Source: Chloroflexota bacterium
GTDB lineage: Bacteria; Chloroflexota; UBA6077; JACCZL01
DNA length: 64,000 nt
Assembly: GCA_020850535.1 (NCBI GenBank)
Contig: JADZEM010000016.1
Span: 29,192 to 93,191, forward strand
Reading direction: 5' to 3'
The position numbers and the translations under genes were made by a program. The notes under the pieces were generated by a model. That model worked only from the letters and a program-made list of their open reading frames with translations. It searched no databases and was not told the origin of the DNA. This document shows, piece after piece, positions 1 through 8,439 of this stretch. Every line of letters starts with the position of its first letter. Within the stretch, counting starts at the first letter, position 1.

Positions 1-113
1 GGCCCTCACCCCCCGACCCCCTCTCCCTGTGCGCGGGAGAGGGGGAGCCATGCGAATCTCGTGAATCTCCCCCTCTCCCGCGCACAGGGAGAGGGGGTCG
101 GGGGGTGAGGGCC
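1..113. repeat. Long perfect hairpin repeat
   Basis: Bases 1-47 are the exact reverse complement of 67-113, with a 19-base loop. The arms begin GGCCCTCACCCCCCGACC and are C-rich, then G-rich. The CCCTCACCCCCC core recurs in palindromes inside imuB and dnaE2 later in the window. It lies just past the stop of the solute-binding gene at 161-1996, so it could also terminate transcription, although no T-tract is visible. Confidence 0.9.
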
Positions 114-160
114 TTCTTGGAGGTGGGGGTAACCTGGGCATGAGGGGCGTCGAGACGGCG

Positions 161-1996
161 CTAGCGGTCGAGCCAGATCGTGTCGAGGCGGCCCCATTCG
201 ACGTGCAGCCGCTTGTCCAGCGCCATCCCCTTGACGTAGCTGCGCCAGAGCGGCGAGTGCGCGCAGAAGCCGATCAGGAAGAACGGCGGGTTCTCGTCGA
301 GCAAGTCCATGCCCTGGTTGAACAGCGCCTTCCGCTTCGCCTCGTCCGTCTCGACGTTGACCTGGTCGATCAGCGTATCGAGCTTTGGATTCGAGTACTT
401 CGACCAGTTCTGCGAGCCGCCGGTCTTGAGGCGGGAGGTCCAGAGGACGGTCGGGTCGATGTAGTTCGACTCGAACGCCCCTTCCAGCAGCATGTCCCAG
501 TTGCCGTTCTTGTACTCCTCCGAGATGACACCCCGCTCAACTGTCCGGATCTTGCTGCGGATGTTGAGCGTCTTCTTCAGCTCGTCCTGGAAGGCCGGCG
601 TGTTGATCTCGGACCACTGCGCCACGGACGGCGTGACGATCTCGACGTTCTCGAAGCCGTCCGGGAAGCCGGCGGCGGCCAGCAGCTTCTTGGCCTCGGC
701 GATGTCGGCGTCCTTGTCCGCGCGGTAGCCGGGCAGCTTCTCCAGCTCGGCGTTCGGCGGCGAGAACGGCGAGGCGTACGGCATCCAGCGGCTCAGGAAG
801 ACCGGCTCCTGGGTGGAGATCGCCGCGAACATCACCTGCCGGCTGACCGCCAGGTGAATCGCCCGCCGTACCCGTGGATCGTCGAACGGCTTGCGGGTGT
901 TGTTCATCATGACGGTGTGGGAGTTGAGGCAGGGGATCTGCGAGCCGCCGAGGTCGGGCCGCTTGACGGCGTCCTCCCAGATCTGCGGCGAGACGTTCCA
1001 GGAGAACGTCGCCTGCTCTGTCATCACGGCGGCAGCACGGTCGTTCCAGGCGGCGACGTGCAATGCCTCGATGCCGTCGATGTACGGCAGCTCCTTGTTC
1101 CAGTACTCCGGGTTCCGTTCGAGGGTCCACTTCTCGCCGGTCTTGTACTCCTTGAACTTGTGGGGGCCGGTGCCGGGCGCCACGATCTTGCGGAGGTCGC
1201 CGCCGTTCTCGTCAAGCGCCTTCTTCGGGTAGACGATCATCGACGGACTGGACAGCACTTCGAGGAACGGCGTCCACGGGTTCTTGAGGGTGAAGCGGAC
1301 CGTCTTCGGATCGACGGCGTCGATGCCCGAGACCTGGGCCAGCTCGTCGCGGAACACGCTGACGACGCCGCTGGGTGGCTGCACGATCCGCTGGAAGGTC
1401 GCCAGCACGTCCGCCGAGCTGAACGGCGTGCCGTCGTGGAATTTGACGCCCTCGCGCAGCGTGAACGTGTACTGCTTGCCGTCCGGCGAGACCTCCCACT
1501 TCGTCGCCAGGGCCGGCGTGACGCCACGCAGGCCCGTCGCCAGGTTCTTGGCGATCAGGCCATCGTAGACCTGGATCAGGATGTTGTTGTTGCCGCCCTG
1601 GTGGATGTCGTAGTGGGCCGTCGTCGCGCCCCAGGCGGTTTTGAGGATGCCGCCGCGCTTCGGGTTCGGCTCCGGCGCCCTGAGCATCGCGCCGGCGTCG
1701 GCGGCCTCTGGCTTCGCGGTCGGCTGCACCACCACCGGCTGCGGGGCCACCGTCGCCGGGGCCTGCTGCACGGGCGCGGCCGGCTTCGCCTCGGCGGCCG
1801 GTTTGGCCTCGGCCGGCTTTGCGTCCGCGGCGGGCTTCGCCTCAGAGGCAGGCTTGGCGGGCGCTGGGGCCGGGGCAGCGGCTGGCGGCTGGGCGCTGCA
1901 GGCACTCAGCAGCGGCCAGAGGCCCGTCGCCCCCATGGCGACGGCCGCCAGCTTCACGACCCGGCGCCGGGTCAGACGGTTCGCTCCATCGTTCAT
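161..1996 (-). CDS. ABC transporter substrate-binding lipoprotein, family 5 (peptide/nickel type)
   Basis: Extracytoplasmic ligand-binding protein for a Dpp/Opp-type ABC importer, 611 aa. The N-terminus has a twin-arginine-like RRRVVK motif, a hydrophobic segment and a lipobox ending LLSAC, so it is likely exported and lipid-anchored. An Ala/Pro/Lys-rich low-complexity linker (about residues 35-95) follows, then the SBP_bac_5 fold with the usual features: ATKWEVSPDGKQYTFTLREGVKFHDG and GTGPHKFKEY-type segments. The length is slightly above the family norm because of the linker. No permease or ATPase gene lies beside it, so its partners are outside the window or shared. The ligand cannot be told from sequence. 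Confidence 0.93.
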   Translation of the reverse strand: MNDGANRLTRRRVVKLAAVAMGATGLWPLLSACSAQPPAAAPAPAPAKPASEAKPAADAKPAEAKPAAEAKPAAPVQQAPATVAPQPVVVQPTAKPEAADAGAMLRAPEPNPKRGGILKTAWGATTAHYDIHQGGNNNILIQVYDGLIAKNLATGLRGVTPALATKWEVSPDGKQYTFTLREGVKFHDGTPFSSADVLATFQRIVQPPSGVVSVFRDELAQVSGIDAVDPKTVRFTLKNPWTPFLEVLSSPSMIVYPKKALDENGGDLRKIVAPGTGPHKFKEYKTGEKWTLERNPEYWNKELPYIDGIEALHVAAWNDRAAAVMTEQATFSWNVSPQIWEDAVKRPDLGGSQIPCLNSHTVMMNNTRKPFDDPRVRRAIHLAVSRQVMFAAISTQEPVFLSRWMPYASPFSPPNAELEKLPGYRADKDADIAEAKKLLAAAGFPDGFENVEIVTPSVAQWSEINTPAFQDELKKTLNIRSKIRTVERGVISEEYKNGNWDMLLEGAFESNYIDPTVLWTSRLKTGGSQNWSKYSNPKLDTLIDQVNVETDEAKRKALFNQGMDLLDENPPFFLIGFCAHSPLWRSYVKGMALDKRLHVEWGRLDTIWLDR

Positions 1997-2120
1997 CGCG
2001 GTCCTCCAGTGGACGGGGCCAACGCTGGCTCCCTGACGCTACGACGATCGTCCGCTGACCGCCCATGGTATCAGCGCGGGTCGGCGGTCGCCAGGATCCC
2101 AGATGTCAGCGAAGACCGTG

Positions 2121-2352
2121 CATGGGCCAGGGCGATTGCATGTTCGTTGGTGTACCCGAAGCATCATAGAACGGGCAGTCGGGGACTGAAGTCCCCGCCT
2201 ACACGCATGCCGTCGCTGCGCGACGGCCGTCGGGAACGGCAGGCACTGGTGCGACTGGAGCGTCGCGCAGCGACTGCAGGATGGTAGGCGGGGCTTTCAA
2301 GCCCCGACGCGGCGGCACGACACACCCAACATGCGATTGCCCTGGTGCATGG
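2121..2352. repeat. MITE-like imperfect palindromic element
   Basis: This stretch fills most of the 494-base gap before the CoA-transferase gene. The outer arms match as CATGGGCCAGGGCGATTGCA (2121) against an inverted copy ending near 2352. The inner arms are TCGGGGACTGAAGTCCCCGC (about 2178) and an inverted GCGGGGCTTTCAAGCCCCGA (about 2288). The centre again contains inverted TCGCTGCGCGACG segments. No transposase gene is present. It reads like a non-autonomous folded repeat. No promoter was recognised between it and the CDS. Confidence 0.7.
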
Positions 2353-2490
2353 GCCAGGCGGGTCGCAGGGCGCGGGCTGCACCGGCTATCCTGCCCTGCG
2401 CGTTCGCGCACGCCGCTGGTGTCGGCTGCGCCGCGCAGCCGCCGACGTGATGCTTCGCGGTCAGGGACGACGCAGCAGAGGTTTTCGAGC

Positions 2491-3864
2491 ATGAGAGACA
2501 AGATCGTCGGCAGTCCCGAGGAGGCCGTCGCCGACATTCCCGACGGCGCATCGGTCGCCGTGACGGGCTTCGGCACCAGTTACGGCTTCCCCGTCAGCCT
2601 GCTGATCGCCACCAACAAGGCGAACCCGCGGAACCTGACCCTGGTGACCAACGGTCTTGGCGCGGTCGGCCAGTTGCGCTCGATGCTGCTGGTGGCCAAC
2701 AAGCAGGTCGGGCGCCTGATCGCCGCGTTCTCCTGGCGCCCGGGGCCGCCGACGCCGGCCGATGAGCAGATCGACGCCGGCGAGATCGAGGTCGAGCTGG
2801 TGCCGCAGGGCATTCTCGTCGAGCGGATGCGGGCCGGCGGGGCCGGCATCCCGGCCTTCTACTCGCCGGTCGGCATCGGCACGACCATCGAGGACGGCAA
2901 GGAGGTCCGCGAGTTCGACGGCAAGCCGTACATCCTCGAAAAGGCGATCACCGTCGACTACGCCCTGGTGCGGGCCTACCGGGGCGACCGGCTCGGCAAC
3001 CTCGATCTCAGAGGCAGCAACCGCAACTTCACGCCGGCCTTCGCCAAGGCGGCGAGGTGCGTCATCGCCGAGGTGGATGAGATCGTCGAGGTCGGGGAGA
3101 TCGATCCAGAGCAGGTCGGGCTGCCGGGCATCTTCGTGCACCGCGTCGTCAAGGCGACGGTCGAGCCGGACGCCGTGCGCCCGGCCTCACGGCGCCCGAA
3201 GGACGCCCCCCGCGAGTACAACGGCAAGCCCGGCTGGACCCGCCTGGAGATGGCCCGCCGCATCGCCGGGCTGCTCCAGGACGGCTCCTACGTCAACCTG
3301 GGCGTGGGCATGCCGACGCTCGTCTCCAACTTCATCGCCGACCGCGACATCATCCTGCATGGCGAGAACGGCATCCTGGGGTACGGCGAGCAGGTCAGCG
3401 GCGATGCCGTGGACAAGAACATCTTCAACGCCGCCGGCGAGTACGTCAGCATCCTCCCCGGGGCCTCCTACTTTGACAGCGTCGAGGCGTTCGAGATGGC
3501 GCGTGGCGGCCGGCTGCACACCGTCGTGCTGGGCGCGTACGAGGTCGACCAGGAGGGGAGCATCGCCAACTACAGCGTCACCGACGTCAGGAAGGGCGGC
3601 ATCGGCGGCGCGATGGACCTGATCGCCGGCAAGCAGACGCTGATCGTGATGATGGAGCACCGCGACAGCCAGGACCGACCGAAGCTGCGCGCCGATTGCA
3701 CCTACCCCCTGACGGGCAAGACCTGCGTGGACGTCGTGGTCACGGACCTGGCGATCCTCAGGCGGACTGACCGTCAGTGGCGGGTGGAGGCGGTCGCGGA
3801 CGGCTTCACCCCCGAGGAGGTGGTGGCGCTGACCGAGCTGGACCCATCGCAGATCGTCGCCTGA
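2491..3864 (+). CDS. 3-oxoacid-type CoA-transferase, subunits A and B fused
   Basis: Transfers CoA between acyl-CoA and a carboxylic acid, as in SCOT and acetate or acetoacetate CoA-transferases; 457 aa, the length expected for an A-B fusion. The A half contains SVAVTGFGTSYGFP and AEVDEIVEVGEIDPEQVGLPG. The B half starts near residue 245 (RLEMARRIAGLLQDG) and carries NLGVGMPTLVSN and the catalytic ENG motif in HGENGILGYG, with Glu292 as predicted nucleophile. An upstream in-frame extension to 2281 lies in the repeat element and looks unrelated, so ATG 2491 is preferred. The thiolase-like gene downstream on the same strand suggests acyl-CoA or ketone-body metabolism. The substrate is unknown. 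Confidence 0.92.
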   Translation: MRDKIVGSPEEAVADIPDGASVAVTGFGTSYGFPVSLLIATNKANPRNLTLVTNGLGAVGQLRSMLLVANKQVGRLIAAFSWRPGPPTPADEQIDAGEIEVELVPQGILVERMRAGGAGIPAFYSPVGIGTTIEDGKEVREFDGKPYILEKAITVDYALVRAYRGDRLGNLDLRGSNRNFTPAFAKAARCVIAEVDEIVEVGEIDPEQVGLPGIFVHRVVKATVEPDAVRPASRRPKDAPREYNGKPGWTRLEMARRIAGLLQDGSYVNLGVGMPTLVSNFIADRDIILHGENGILGYGEQVSGDAVDKNIFNAAGEYVSILPGASYFDSVEAFEMARGGRLHTVVLGAYEVDQEGSIANYSVTDVRKGGIGGAMDLIAGKQTLIVMMEHRDSQDRPKLRADCTYPLTGKTCVDVVVTDLAILRRTDRQWRVEAVADGFTPEEVVALTELDPSQIVA

Positions 3865-3929
3865 CGCTGGGGCAGCCGCGATCCCCGCGAGCGCAGCCGC
3901 GATCCCCGTGCGGAGAGTACAAGATGCCG

Positions 3930-4068
3930 TGTCATCCTGAGCGCAGCGGCCGTGTCATCCTGAGCGCAGCGAAGGACCTCACCCGCTGACGCGAACGTTG
4001 ACGGTCAGCGGGCGACTCGGGCGTTGACGCTCGGAGGGTGAGGTCCTTCGCCGCGCTCAGGAGGACAT
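3930..4068. repeat. Palindromic repeat, TGTCATCCTGAGCG family (copy A)
   Basis: The left arm TGTCATCCTGAGCGCAGCG appears twice in tandem (3930 and 3953), then GAAGGACCTCACCCGCTGAC. The inverted right arm GGGTGAGGTCCTTCGCCGCG ends near 4068. It is one of four copies in the window and sits in the gap between the CoA-transferase and thiolase-like genes. Confidence 0.88.
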
Positions 4069-4151
4069 CGGAGGTTGCAGGCAGTGCCTGAACCGATCAT
4101 CTGTCCGCCTTCGGACCCATCCTCCGCCACAGGTGAGGGGCAACCCCCTTC

Positions 4152-4213
4152 CCCACGACCCACGACCCACGATCCAGCACCCACACGATCTACGACCCAC
4201 GATCCAGCACCCA
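4152..4213. repeat. Degenerate heptamer array (CCCACGA orientation)
   Basis: Repeated CCCACGA and CCACGATC units, the complement of the GTCGTGG heptamers seen at 13417, 27.4 kb and 50783. It lies between palindrome copy A and the ribosome-binding site of the thiolase-like gene. It is shorter and more degenerate than the arrays at 13.4 and 50.8 kb. Confidence 0.8.
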
Positions 4214-4227
4214 AAGGAGGGTCGCTT

Positions 4228-5379
4228 GTGAGCATCAGAGGCAAAGCGTACATCGTCGGCAGTTACGAGCATCCGGACCGGGTCATCCCGGATAAGTCGG
4301 TCTCCCAGATCCATGCCGAGGTCTGCCGTGGCGCGCTCATCGACGCCGGCCTGAGCTTCTCGGACGTGGATGGGCTGTTCTACACCGGCCAGTTGAACAT
4401 GGGTGGTACAGCCCTCTCGGACTACCTGGGGCTGACCAACGTCCAGTACCTGGATACCACCATGACCGGCGGGTCGTCGCCGGTGTTCCAGATCGGGCAC
4501 GCGGCGGCGGCCATCGCGATGGGCAAGTGCAAGATCGCCCTGGTCTCCCTGGCGGCCCGCCCCAAGAGCGAGCGCCCGGTGCGCGGCGCGCCCAACCCGG
4601 AGGCGTCTTTCGAGCAGGTCTTCGGCACCAACACCATCAGCATGTATGCGCTGGCCGCCCAGCGCCACATGTACGAGTTTGGCACCACCAGCGAGCAACT
4701 GGCCTGGGTCAAGGTGGCCGCCTCGCAGCACGCCCAGTACAACCCGCACGCCCTGTTGCAGAAGGTCGTGACGGTTGAGGACGTGCTCAACTCGCGGCTG
4801 CTGGCCGATCCGCTCCACCTGCTCGATACTTGCGTGGTGACCGACAGCGGCGGCGCGGTGGTCGTCGCCAGCCCGGAGATCGCGCGGGATCTGAAGCGGA
4901 CCAACTGCAAGATCCTCGGGCAGAGCGAAGCGCCCAAGCACCAGAACAACGGCAAGATCGACCTGACTTACACGGGCGCACGCTGGTCCGGGCCGCGCGC
5001 CTTCGCCGAGGCCGGTGTGACGCCGCGGGACGTGGACTACGCGTCGATCTACGACTCGTTCACGATCACGGTGGTCGAGACGCTCGAAGACCTGGGCTTC
5101 TGCGAGAAGGGGAGGGGCGGCCCGTTCGTGGCGGATGGCGGCCTGCTGGCGAAGGGCGGGCGGCTGCCCGTCAACACGGACGGCGGCGGCCTCTGCAACA
5201 ACCACCCTGGCATGGGCGGCATGATGAAGGTGCTCGAGGCCGTCCGCCAGATGGAAGGCCGCGCCCACCCTGAGCTGCAAGTGCAGGATTGCCAGATCGC
5301 GCTGGTGCACGGTACCGGCGGCTCGCTGGGCACCCGTATGGGCAGCTCGACCCTGATTCTCGGACAGGAGGACGCCTGA
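4228..5379 (+). CDS. Thiolase-like (lipid-transfer/SCP-x type) protein
   Basis: Thiolase-fold protein of 383 aa in the non-classical, acetyl-CoA-acetyltransferase-annotated group. The GTG start follows an AAAGGAGG site at ideal spacing; the longer in-frame reading runs back through heptamer repeats and is rejected. GGLCNNHPGMGG carries the conserved histidine region and the C-terminal VHGTGGSLGTRMGSS is the usual final glycine-rich loop. The position of the nucleophilic Cys reads TTMTGGSSPVFQI, so that Cys is missing. Known relatives without it, such as Ltp2-type aldolases, act with a DUF35 partner, and such a gene follows 1 base after the stop. The enzyme may therefore perform C-C cleavage rather than thiolysis (inference). 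Confidence 0.85.
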   Translation: MSIRGKAYIVGSYEHPDRVIPDKSVSQIHAEVCRGALIDAGLSFSDVDGLFYTGQLNMGGTALSDYLGLTNVQYLDTTMTGGSSPVFQIGHAAAAIAMGKCKIALVSLAARPKSERPVRGAPNPEASFEQVFGTNTISMYALAAQRHMYEFGTTSEQLAWVKVAASQHAQYNPHALLQKVVTVEDVLNSRLLADPLHLLDTCVVTDSGGAVVVASPEIARDLKRTNCKILGQSEAPKHQNNGKIDLTYTGARWSGPRAFAEAGVTPRDVDYASIYDSFTITVVETLEDLGFCEKGRGGPFVADGGLLAKGGRLPVNTDGGGLCNNHPGMGGMMKVLEAVRQMEGRAHPELQVQDCQIALVHGTGGSLGTRMGSSTLILGQEDA

Positions 5380-5380
5380 C

Positions 5381-5812
5381 ATGGCTGACGTTGTCTCGCC
5401 CAACGGCCACCCGACCCCCGTTCCAACGGTCCAGCCCGAGGTCAAGCCCTTCTGGGATGGAACCGCCGAGGGCAAGCTGCTGCTGCCGAAGTGCACCGGT
5501 TGCGAGTCGCTGATCTGGTTCCCGCGCCCCTTCTGCCCGGCCTGCGGCTCGCTCGATGTCGAGTGGATCGAGGCGTCCGGCCAGGGGACGATCTACAGCT
5601 ACACGGTGAATCGGCGCGGGGCCGGCGACCTCCCCGAGTACAAGGATCCGGTCCCGTACGTGCTGGCCTACGTCGAGCTGGCCGAGGGGCCGCGCATCAT
5701 GACGAACATCGTGGATTGCGACGTGGAGAGCGTACGGATCGGGCAGGCCGTGTCGCTGGTGTTCCACGACACCGGCCAGGGAACGGCGCTGCCCCGGTTC
5801 CGCCCGGCCTGA
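5381..5812 (+). CDS. DUF35 zinc-ribbon/OB-fold partner of thiolase-like protein
   Basis: A 143-aa accessory protein that in known pairs forms a complex with a thiolase-fold enzyme and can bind acyl-CoA. The rubredoxin-like zinc ribbon has Cys38, Cys41, Cys52 and Cys55 (CTGC and CPAC), preceded by the typical KPFWDGTAEGKLLLPKC entry. The OB-fold half follows, with GTIYSYTVNRRG and YVLAYVELAEGPRIMTNIV. The ATG overlaps the end of the upstream gene region (TGACATG), which points to translational coupling and one operon with the thiolase-like gene. Confidence 0.92.
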   Translation: MADVVSPNGHPTPVPTVQPEVKPFWDGTAEGKLLLPKCTGCESLIWFPRPFCPACGSLDVEWIEASGQGTIYSYTVNRRGAGDLPEYKDPVPYVLAYVELAEGPRIMTNIVDCDVESVRIGQAVSLVFHDTGQGTALPRFRPA

Positions 5813-5855
5813 CTTCGGGCTGTAGGATGCGGCCGCCACGGCCCAGGCCGTGCAC

Positions 5856-5885
5856 TTGCCATCCTATACCCTAGGGGGGTAGAGT
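5856..5885 (+). promoter_or_regulatory. Promoter with CsoR/CstR-type operator
   Basis: A TTGCCA -35-like hexamer (5856-5861) and a TAGAGT -10-like hexamer (5880-5885) are 18 bases apart. Between them lies TATACCCTAGGGGGGTAG (5865-5882), very close to the ATACCC-N-GGGGTAT operators of CsoR-family repressors. The CstR branch of that family controls persulfide-detoxification genes containing rhodanese and CoA-disulfide-reductase domains, exactly what lies downstream. No CsoR/CstR gene is in the window. The site is seen; the regulator is inferred. Confidence 0.65.
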
Positions 5886-5914
5886 GTAGGTAACACGAGC
5901 GCCCTGGAGGCGTC

Positions 5915-7630
5915 ATGAAGGTCATCGTTATCGGTGGTGTTGCGGGCGGTGCGTCTTTCGCTGCGCGCCTGCGCCGGCTCGACGAGCATGCTGAGATCCT
6001 GATGGTCGAGCGCGGCCCCTACGTCTCCTTCGCCAACTGCGGTCTGCCGTACCACGTCGGCGGTGTCATCGAGCAGGAGTCCAGCCTGCTGGTCGCCAGC
6101 GCCGAGAGCTTTCGCACGACTTTCGGCATCGACGTGCGGACCCGCTGCGAGGCCGTCGCCATCGCGCCGGCCGAGAAGACCGTCACCCTGCGTGACCTGA
6201 CGACGGGCGTCGAGACGGTCCACCCGTACGACAAGCTGCTGCTGGCCCCGGGCGCGCAGTCGGTTCGGCCGCCGCTGCCGGGCATCGACCTGCCGGGCAT
6301 CTTCCAGGTTCGCACCGTCCCTGACGCCCGCGAGATCCGCGCCTGGATCGAGCGGGCAGGGGCCGCCCTGGCCGTGCGCCAGGAGCACACGGCGGACGGC
6401 TCGGCCAGCCGGAAGCTGCGAGCGGTGGTGGTCGGCGGCGGGTTCATCGGCCTGGAGATGGTCGAGAACCTTGTGCATCGCGGCTTCGAGGTGACGCTGG
6501 TCGAGCTGCTCGATCAGGTCTTGCCCCCATTGGACGTGGAGCACGCCCGCGCCGTCGAAGCGAACCTGACCCAGCATGGCGTGCGGCTGGCGCTCGGGGA
6601 CGGCCTGAGCGGCTTCAAGCCGGCCGTGGACGGTGGGCTGCTGGTCGAGACCCGTTCGGGGGCGGTCTACCCGGCCGATCTGGTTATCGTGGCGCTCGGG
6701 GTGCGCCCGGACGTGACCCTGGCGCGGCAGGCCGGGCTGGAGATCGGCGAGCGCGGCGGCATCCGCGTGGACGAGCAGATGCGGACCAGCGACCCGGACA
6801 TCTTCGCCGTGGGTGACGCCGTCGAGGTCCGCGACACCGTCACCGGGCAGTGGAGCCTCATCGCGCTGGCCGGCCCGGCCAATCGCCAGGGCCGCATCGC
6901 CGCCGACGTGGTTGCCGGGCGCGACTCTCGCTACCGGGGCACGCAGGGCACGGCCATTGTCGGGCTGTTCGGGCAGACGGTCGCCTGGACGGGCGTCAGC
7001 GAGAAGCTTCTGAACCGCCTCGGCGATACGGACTACGAGCGCGTCTACCTGACCCCAAACTCGCACGCGGGCTACTTCCCTGGCGCGAAGCCGCTCTCGA
7101 TGAAGATCCTGTTCCGGAGGTCGGACGGGACGCTGCTCGGGGCGCAGGCTATCGGCGAGGACGGCGTGGACAAGCGCATCAGCGTGCTGGCGGCGATGCT
7201 TCAGATGGGTGCGACGGTCTACGACCTTGAAGAGGCCGAGATGACCTACGCGCCGCAGTATGGCAGCGCCAAAGACCCGGTGAACTTCGCGGGGATGGTC
7301 GGCGCGAACGTGCTGCGCGGCGACATGCCCCTCAGCCACTGGGATGAGGTCGGGGATGGCTTCCTGCTCGACGTGCGCGAGCCGAGCGAGGTCGAGGCCG
7401 AGGCTGCGCCGGGGGCAGTCAACATCCCGCTCGGCCAACTGCGGACGCGCCTCGCGGAGCTCCCGCGCGACCGCACCATCCACGTCGTCTGTCGCTCCGG
7501 CCAGCGCGCCTACACGGCCACCCGTCTGCTGCTCCAGCACGGGTTCGACGCCCGCGACGTGTCCGGCGGGATGCTGGCCCGCCAGTACGCCCCGGGCCTC
7601 CCGGCCGGGCCGGTGGCGCTCCGGGCCTGA
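5915..7630 (+). CDS. CoA-disulfide reductase with C-terminal rhodanese domain
   Basis: FAD/NAD(P)H pyridine nucleotide-disulfide oxidoreductase, 571 aa, the CoADR-RHD architecture that reduces CoA persulfide/polysulfide or CoA disulfide. The FAD-binding GGVAGG is at the N-terminus. The single redox Cys42 lies in SFANCGLPYHVGG. The second dinucleotide site is VVGGGFIGLEMVE, then DIFAVGDAVE and a dimerisation domain. A rhodanese domain begins near residue 475 with active Cys526 in VVCRSGQRA. ATG 5915 follows a GGAGG. It heads a two-gene unit with a membrane rhodanese under a CstR-like operator, which suggests reactive-sulfur handling. Confidence 0.93.
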   Translation: MKVIVIGGVAGGASFAARLRRLDEHAEILMVERGPYVSFANCGLPYHVGGVIEQESSLLVASAESFRTTFGIDVRTRCEAVAIAPAEKTVTLRDLTTGVETVHPYDKLLLAPGAQSVRPPLPGIDLPGIFQVRTVPDAREIRAWIERAGAALAVRQEHTADGSASRKLRAVVVGGGFIGLEMVENLVHRGFEVTLVELLDQVLPPLDVEHARAVEANLTQHGVRLALGDGLSGFKPAVDGGLLVETRSGAVYPADLVIVALGVRPDVTLARQAGLEIGERGGIRVDEQMRTSDPDIFAVGDAVEVRDTVTGQWSLIALAGPANRQGRIAADVVAGRDSRYRGTQGTAIVGLFGQTVAWTGVSEKLLNRLGDTDYERVYLTPNSHAGYFPGAKPLSMKILFRRSDGTLLGAQAIGEDGVDKRISVLAAMLQMGATVYDLEEAEMTYAPQYGSAKDPVNFAGMVGANVLRGDMPLSHWDEVGDGFLLDVREPSEVEAEAAPGAVNIPLGQLRTRLAELPRDRTIHVVCRSGQRAYTATRLLLQHGFDARDVSGGMLARQYAPGLPAGPVALRA

Positions 7631-7672
7631 GGGCCGCTTCCCGCTGCACTCCCCATGTTGGAGAGGTTCCCC

Positions 7673-8296
7673 ATGACTGTTGCGATCTCTGATCCCGCCT
7701 CGGCCAGCGCGGCGCTGTCGCCCGTCGTCGGCGCCGTCGATCTCGACCGGTTCCGCCGCGCCGGCCACGAGGCCGTCGTCGTGGACGTGCGGACGCCCGC
7801 CGAAGTTGAGGCTGTCCACATCCCGGGCAGCTACAACGTGCCGCTCGACCAGCTCTCCGAACACTGCGAGGAGTTCCGAGGCGTCGGCGACCCGATTGTG
7901 CTGGTCTGTCGGTCGGGCATGCGCGCCCGCCAGGCCGAGGCCGCGCTCCAGGCCGCCGGCATCGAGCGGCTGCACGTGCTGGACGGCGGCGTCCAGGCGT
8001 GGCAGCAGGCCGGGCTGCCGGTGGTGCAGGGCCGGCAGCGTTGGAGCCTCGAACGGCAGGTGCGGGCGATCGCCGGCAGCCTGGTGCTCGTCGGCGTGCT
8101 GGGCAGCCTGTTCGTCTGGCAGCCGCTGATCTACCTGGCCGGGTTCGTCGGGGCGGGGCTGCTGTTCGCCGGGGTGACGGACACCTGCATGATGGGCCTG
8201 CTGCTGCTGCGTCTCCCGATGAACCGGCAGGCGACCTGTGACGTGCCGAGCGTGCTGACCCGCCTGAAGCGGCGCGGCGGCCAGGGCGCGCCCTGA
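7673..8296 (+). CDS. Membrane-anchored rhodanese (YgaP-like)
   Basis: A 207-aa sulfurtransferase. The rhodanese domain (about 20-118) has VVDVRTPAEVEAVHIPGSYNVPL and active Cys79 in VLVCRSGMRARQ. Two hydrophobic helices follow (DUF2892/YgaP-type tail with CMMGLLLLRLPMNR), placing it at the membrane. The start at 7673 is chosen because GGAGAGG lies just upstream; an earlier ATG at 7655 has no such site. It is 42 bases after the CoADR gene and probably cotranscribed. Together they resemble sulfane-sulfur detoxification pairs. Confidence 0.9.
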   Translation: MTVAISDPASASAALSPVVGAVDLDRFRRAGHEAVVVDVRTPAEVEAVHIPGSYNVPLDQLSEHCEEFRGVGDPIVLVCRSGMRARQAEAALQAAGIERLHVLDGGVQAWQQAGLPVVQGRQRWSLERQVRAIAGSLVLVGVLGSLFVWQPLIYLAGFVGAGLLFAGVTDTCMMGLLLLRLPMNRQATCDVPSVLTRLKRRGGQGAP

Positions 8297-8381
8297 GGCC
8301 GGTGAGAAAGCAGCATATCGAGATCGCCCGCACCCAGGCCGGGCGCATCTGCCGGCCGGCAGGTTCTCGAATGGGGCGACA

Positions 8382-8425
8382 GGAGGTTCGGCGCGCGGCC
8401 CTGGTGGGGGCCGCACCGAACCTCC
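8382..8425. terminator. Two-tier hairpin after the rhodanese gene
   Basis: GGAGGTTCGG (8382-8391) pairs with CCGAACCTCC (8416-8425); an inner GCGGCC/GGCCGC stem closes around CTGGTGG. It lies between the rhodanese stop and the stop of the convergent transposase-domain gene, the place for a bidirectional terminator, but lacks a T-run. Confidence 0.55.
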
Positions 8426-8439
8426 CGCTTCGCCCGGGG

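Noticed and set aside
140..2287. Long plus-strand open frame of 715 codons opposite the solute-binding gene
   Set aside because: Arg/Val-rich antisense shadow of a clear SBP with Tat and lipobox signals; common in high-GC DNA.
5864..8416. Minus-strand open frame of 850 codons
   Set aside because: Antisense to CoADR and rhodanese genes whose active-site motifs are intact.
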